Assembly: GCF_023502425.1 (NCBI RefSeq)
Contig: NZ_JAMFMA010000002.1
Location: forward strand, 930,001 to 994,000
Source of the DNA: Flagellimonas spongiicola
GTDB lineage: Bacteria; Bacteroidota; Bacteroidia; Flavobacteriales; Flavobacteriaceae
Direction: 5' to 3'
DNA length: 64,000 bases
Shown: positions 60,738 to 64,000 of the stretch, piece after piece
Layout of the letters: every line of letters begins with the position of its first letter
Position numbering within the stretch: the first letter of the stretch is position 1
Made by a program: the position numbers and the translations under genes
The notes under the pieces: generated by a model
The model's input: the letters and a program-made list of their open reading frames with translations, nothing else
Databases searched by the model: none
Told to the model about the DNA's origin: nothing

Positions 60738-61085
60738 TTAATTAAACAATAAAAAACCAAGTATACCAATAAATACAATCCATAAAATTCCTGCCAATAC
60801 TAATCCAGCCAGGTAGCGTTTAAGCAGATTTTGCAATTGATTTTTTACTGCCATCGGAACTGCAGAGGCCGTTTTAAAAACAATAGGTTCTCGATTAAAA
60901 GGCCGTACCCAACATGATGCACCAAGATCTGTTCCCGTATCTTCAATTCGTTTTTTTAAAAAACTGAATCCCTTGGTGATGATGTAATATTCACCTACCA
61001 AGAGACCTACTCCTAGCGCGGCGAAATTAAACCCATCATGCCAGGATTGCATGGTGTCCACAATGTTCAAGCTCAATAAAAACAT
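60738..61085 (-). CDS. small membrane protein, unknown function
   Basis: A 115-residue protein with an N-terminal hydrophobic segment (about 20-40), a charged middle (K-G-F-S-F-L-K-K-R-I-E-D-T-G-T-D) containing C-W-V-R-P-F, and a strong C-terminal hydrophobic helix (about 90-113). No family is recognised. It lies 41 bp upstream of the 7TM-AraC gene on the same strand and may be read with it. Confidence 0.6.
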   Translation of the reverse strand: MFLLSLNIVDTMQSWHDGFNFAALGVGLLVGEYYIITKGFSFLKKRIEDTGTDLGASCWVRPFNREPIVFKTASAVPMAVKNQLQNLLKRYLAGLVLAGILWIVFIGILGFLLFN

Positions 61086-61264
61086 CTTATATTGTGAATT
61101 GCCACAATGTCCTGGAAGTTGGTTTGGGAGTTGTGGGTCAGTGACTGATCACTAAATTTTTCTCTTTAAAGCTACAAAATTTGTAATGGTTGCACTTTAA
61201 CACTGAATGTGGAATGAAAATTTAAACATCCTGGATTTACATACTTTTTACGCAAAATCAATAT

Positions 61265-62302
61265 CTAGTACTTTTGGTTGATTTCTTGTATTGCTTTTTC
61301 TAAAGCCGCGGAATAATCAATTTGAATATCTGGTTGGATACCTTTAGCTTCCCAACTGTTACCATTTTTTGGATTATAGGTCATACCTCTGGAAACCCAT
61401 AATTCTAGTAATGGATCTTCAGAAACGACATAGGTTCCACCAAAGAATCCACCTCCGGCGGTTCCTTCACCAATCTGAGTGATTCTATCATTGTTTTTTA
61501 GACCAAAAACAAAGGATTCTGCCGCGGAAAATGTTTTCTTACTAGTTAATATATATATAGGTTTGTCAAAATATGAATCTAATGGAATATCCGTTTCAAT
61601 AGACCATCGTTCTCTATTGATTAGACTTTTACTGCGCATTTTAAAACTAGATAAGTGAGTTTTGTTTTGGAACAAGTAACCAGAGTAATATCGAACTCCA
61701 AATGGAGCTCCGCCAATGTTCACACCAATATCAATGATTAGTGCCTTGGTGTCTTTCATTTTCAGCATCACATCATCAATGATGGCCTTATCCTGATCTG
61801 GGTCCTCTGCAATCCAATATAGAGCCAAATAACCAATATTGTTATCTAAGATTCTGGCATCAGAAATTCCAGATTTTAAATCATAATCAATGATTTTTTC
61901 ACCTGAATCAATGATTGCTTTGGATTTATTTGATTTTGAAGTATAAATTTTGGTAGCTTCTTCTTCATATTCGGATTCTGAATCGTCCTCGTTAAGATTT
62001 TCATATAGCTTTAAGTGAAGATCATTGCTGGAACTGTAGAGTTGCTCATTGGTTTTTTGAATGAATTCATCCCGAGTTTTAATAGAGTGTTTATTTTCCA
62101 AATACCATTTACGAAGTTCTTGGCTGATTACTTCAGCTTTTTCTTTGTCTATATAATGCGCAACAATGCTGTCGGACATGTTACGTACGATTATATCGTA
62201 ACTATCTATGGTAACAGATTTTTTTTGAAAATCACATGATTGTAATAGTGATAAAACAAGAATTAAAAAGCAATTGGAATTAAATGAAGCCTTTCTTGAC
62301 AT
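61265..62302 (-). CDS. S41 family peptidase lipoprotein (second S41 gene)
   Basis: A 345-residue lipoprotein started at ATG 62302; the longer frame to 62350 would begin upstream of its -7 box. The lipobox is L-L-Q-S-C23. A helical N-terminal part (about 40-150) precedes the TSPc-like domain (about 155-345). The nucleophile is S259 (K-K-T-F-S-A-A-E-S-F), with G-E-G-T-A-G-G-G following, as in IRBP/tricorn-type S41 members. No PDZ domain is present, unlike the S41 protease at 724. It sits between two 7TM-AraC regulator genes. Confidence 0.85.
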   Translation of the reverse strand: MSRKASFNSNCFLILVLSLLQSCDFQKKSVTIDSYDIIVRNMSDSIVAHYIDKEKAEVISQELRKWYLENKHSIKTRDEFIQKTNEQLYSSSNDLHLKLYENLNEDDSESEYEEEATKIYTSKSNKSKAIIDSGEKIIDYDLKSGISDARILDNNIGYLALYWIAEDPDQDKAIIDDVMLKMKDTKALIIDIGVNIGGAPFGVRYYSGYLFQNKTHLSSFKMRSKSLINRERWSIETDIPLDSYFDKPIYILTSKKTFSAAESFVFGLKNNDRITQIGEGTAGGGFFGGTYVVSEDPLLELWVSRGMTYNPKNGNSWEAKGIQPDIQIDYSAALEKAIQEINQKY

Positions 62303-62323
62303 AATGCCTTGTGTTGATTGTAC

Positions 62324-62331
62324 CAAAATTA
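62324..62331 (-). promoter_or_regulatory. -7 element of the second S41 gene
   Basis: On the minus strand this reads TAATTTTG, an exact TAnnTTTG match 21 bp before the ATG at 62302. A TTTG (complement of 62356-62359) lies 24 nt further upstream, slightly long for a -33 element. Confidence 0.45.
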
Positions 62332-62406
62332 ATTCTGATTTGACCAACAATTACTCAAATGACGTTTGAATAAGTCCAGTTTTATAATTCTGGAATAAAT
62401 TAAATC

Positions 62407-63426
62407 TCAAACATTGGCTCTTCGAATGAAATCCTTGGGCGTTGTTCCCATTATTTTTTTAAAGTAATGATAGAAATTGGATTTAGAGTTGAAACCAGCC
62501 TCATAACCAACACCTTCTAAACTATAATTCGTATTATTCTCAATTATTTTAACCGCTTCCCTTACCCTGAATTCGTTCACAAATTGGGAAAAACTAATTC
62601 CATAGGTCTCATTAATTAACTGCGATAGATAATGAGGGGTAACTCCAATTGATTCAGCGACCTCAATCAATCTTAGGTTTGGGTTTTTGAAAAGCATCTC
62701 TGTTGACATTAAATTTTGCAGTTTGGACGCATCGGATAAGGATTTTTGAAAACCGATTTTCTTTTGAGGGTATTTTATCTTGCTGCCGAAAAGGACGTTC
62801 ATTAATATTGGTTTTTTGAAGGCTACTAGGCCCAAGAAAACATAGAATAATAAAGTATAAAATACACCACCTAAAATATAATTGTTAGCGGTAAAAAAAA
62901 TGATAAATTGAACAATAAAAATCAGGGAATTAAAGAGATAAAATAGATTGCCGAATGCTTTGAAATCCTTGTCTATTTGCTTATAAGATATATAGAAAAT
63001 ATAACCCGACCACAAAACATAACCCAACCATTGAGTATAAATGAATAATATTAGGAAGTCATTCCAAAAGGCGATGTAATTTTTAAAGGGAAAAAAACTA
63101 AAGCTAACTAGTGACATCACCAAAAAAGGCAGGTAATGTAGGTGCCAGTATTTGCGATTTCCACCAATCTTATCTTGAAAGTATAGATATACACTCGGGC
63201 CTACAACTAAATTTATGATGCAACCCAATTGAAGAATAAATCGATTTGTATTCATCTCAAAAGTGTAAACTATAGTTGAGGTAATTTTTAAACTTAGAGC
63301 AATTATTGCTAGTGAAAAAAAGTAGTGGGATAAAGACTTGACTCTTTTATTCAACAGTATATAAATCACCAATAAAACTCCATGGAAAGAACCTAAAAAC
63401 GAAATGAAGAAGAATAATTCTCTCAT
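62407..63426 (-). CDS. membrane-bound AraC-type regulator with N-terminal 7TM region (second)
   Basis: A 339-residue protein with seven hydrophobic helices (about 3-205) and a C-terminal AraC DNA-binding domain (about 230-338). Helix-turn-helix segments include R-L-I-E-V-A-E-S-I-G-V-T-P-H-Y-L-S-Q-L and L-E-G-V-G-Y-E-A-G-F-N-S-K-S-N-F-Y-H-Y-F-K. It has the same architecture as the protein encoded at 59557 but is clearly diverged. The S41 lipoprotein gene 105 bp downstream on the same strand is a possible target. The divergent S9 peptidase gene is another. Confidence 0.9.
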   Translation of the reverse strand: MRELFFFISFLGSFHGVLLVIYILLNKRVKSLSHYFFSLAIIALSLKITSTIVYTFEMNTNRFILQLGCIINLVVGPSVYLYFQDKIGGNRKYWHLHYLPFLVMSLVSFSFFPFKNYIAFWNDFLILFIYTQWLGYVLWSGYIFYISYKQIDKDFKAFGNLFYLFNSLIFIVQFIIFFTANNYILGGVFYTLLFYVFLGLVAFKKPILMNVLFGSKIKYPQKKIGFQKSLSDASKLQNLMSTEMLFKNPNLRLIEVAESIGVTPHYLSQLINETYGISFSQFVNEFRVREAVKIIENNTNYSLEGVGYEAGFNSKSNFYHYFKKIMGTTPKDFIRRANV

Positions 63427-63646
63427 AAATATTGAAAATATACTATTGGGATAATCATCTATGGAAAGAAAAATTAATAACTACCTTATTAATCATGTGA
63501 TTTTGGATGTTTTCAATTCTAATTACTGAATTAATTTAGTCCTTGAGTTAATTTGTAGCTTCTTCGAGAATGAAGGGAAGTTAAATACTGAACGGCAGTA
63601 GACCACTTCTTTTTCGTTACCTTTAAAGCTACAAATTTTGAAACAA

Positions 63647-64000
63647 ATGAAGCACTTCTTTCTGTTCCTCCTCTGCTTAGGAACCCTTCAAATTACATCG
63701 GCACAAGAGCAAGATTTCTCCTATTTGGATGTTTTCGATTTACAATACGCATCAGACCCCCAAATTTCTCCAAATGGCGAATGGATTGTTTATCGAAGAA
63801 TGGGTTTTGATATTATGAAAGATAGGTCAAAGGGTAACCTTTGGATGGTGAAGTTAGATGGTAGCGAACATCAAAAGCTAACATCCAATGAAACCAATGA
63901 AAGCAGTCCAAGATGGTCTCCATCTGGAGATCGTATTGTTTTTTCAGCAAGTACCTCCGAAGGTTCGGAAGTATACATGTATTGGGTAGCAAGTGGTAAG
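63647..64000 (+). CDS. S9 family peptidase (prolyl oligopeptidase-like), N-terminal part, cut by window end
   Basis: The frame from ATG 63647 is open to the right edge (118 codons). It begins with a signal peptide (to about T-S-A-Q, residue 20). The beta-propeller repeats of S9 peptidases follow: D-P-Q-I-S-P-N-G-E-W-I-V-Y-R-R, N-L-W-M-V-K-L-D-G-S-E, and S-P-R-W-S-P-S-G-D-R-I-V-F. These are PD40/TolB-like blades of a DPP5/acylaminoacyl-peptidase-type enzyme. The catalytic alpha/beta-hydrolase domain would lie beyond the window. It is divergent from the 7TM-AraC gene across 220 bp. Confidence 0.88.
   Translation, partial: MKHFFLFLLCLGTLQITSAQEQDFSYLDVFDLQYASDPQISPNGEWIVYRRMGFDIMKDRSKGNLWMVKLDGSEHQKLTSNETNESSPRWSPSGDRIVFSASTSEGSEVYMYWVASGK

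Larger units (their letters stand above)
61164..63640. repeat. 20-bp near-identical element in two intergenic regions
   Basis: CTTTAAAGCTACAAA (61164-61178) recurs exactly at 63621-63635. Including the next five bases the match is 19 of 20 (61164-61183 and 63621-63640). Only the two ends of this interval are the repeat; the genes between are not part of it. One copy lies upstream of the 60738-61085 membrane-protein gene and the other upstream of the 62407-63426 regulator, both in the same orientation relative to those minus-strand genes. The function is unknown. Confidence 0.6.

Noticed and set aside
59557..63426. Recent duplication of the two 7TM-AraC genes
   Set aside because: The proteins share architecture but little sequence outside the DNA-binding domain.
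1..64000. tRNA or rRNA genes, CRISPR arrays, insertion sequences, toxin-antitoxin or phage-defence genes
   Set aside because: No cloverleaf-like segment, regular spacer-repeat array, transposase, nuclease-defence or phage motif was seen in any intergenic region or protein.

Overview
The window reads as chromosomal DNA of a marine-type Flavobacteriaceae (Bacteroidota). Base composition is moderately AT-rich. Many genes are preceded by the Bacteroidota -7 element TAnnTTTG, and Shine-Dalgarno sequences are essentially absent. The gene families are characteristic: a TPR-LytS kinase with a LytTR regulator, 7TM-AraC regulators, DUF3078 and DUF3109 proteins, a PiT transporter with a PhoU-like tail, DUF1080 proteins and a carotenoid lycopene cyclase. 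I saw no rRNA, tRNA, CRISPR array, transposase or phage gene.

Layout. 1-3833: end of a HupE/UreJ-like gene, dCMP deaminase, a C-terminal processing protease, a small membrane protein, MarC and DUF3109. 3823-7210: a two-component system (LytTR regulator then TPR-LytS kinase) transcribed away from a short, apparently broken secreted-protein gene. That gene keeps a terminator and has 21-bp-period direct repeats upstream that look like a LytTR site. 7424-11027: class I ribonucleotide reductase (nrdB, nrdA). 11191-22090: a sugar-oxidation locus with a GMC oxidoreductase and its small subunit, two xylose-isomerase-like TIM barrels, a Gfo/Idh/MocA oxidoreductase, two DUF1080 (3-keto-disaccharide hydrolase) proteins and two MFS transporters. 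22178-24220: yicC-gmk-nadD. 24228-28339: GH130-like protein, a DUF6503-like protein and a phosphate transporter. 28445-38097: housekeeping genes (dGTPase, DUF3078 protein, dxs, tadA, a cold-shock protein, a ClC channel, aspS, a MORN-like protein).

38168-44823: a TetR-TolC-adaptor-RND efflux operon whose promoter sits inside a perfect 16-bp inverted repeat. 45039-48283: an ECF sigma factor with a membrane partner, a polyprenyl diphosphate synthase and a lycopene cyclase. 48403-53785: an aryl-sulfotransferase-like lipoprotein, a TonB-dependent receptor, and a divergent DtxR-type regulator with a ZIP transporter; a palindrome lies between the receptor and the regulator. 53788-64000: an accessory-looking stretch with a dienelactone-hydrolase-like lipoprotein, two NTF2-like proteins, three AraC-type regulators (two membrane-bound), an SDR, a second S41 peptidase, several unknown proteins, and the start of an S9 peptidase cut by the window edge.

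The strongest threads for a second look are: (i) the LytTR system and its decayed or recoded target at 6541-7210; (ii) the 3-keto-glycoside locus; (iii) the metal regulon at 49958-53785; (iv) very short or absent leaders on three isoprenoid genes (dxs, polyprenyl synthase, lycopene cyclase) sharing the -7 box TATTTTTG; and (v) a ClC channel lacking the gating glutamate.
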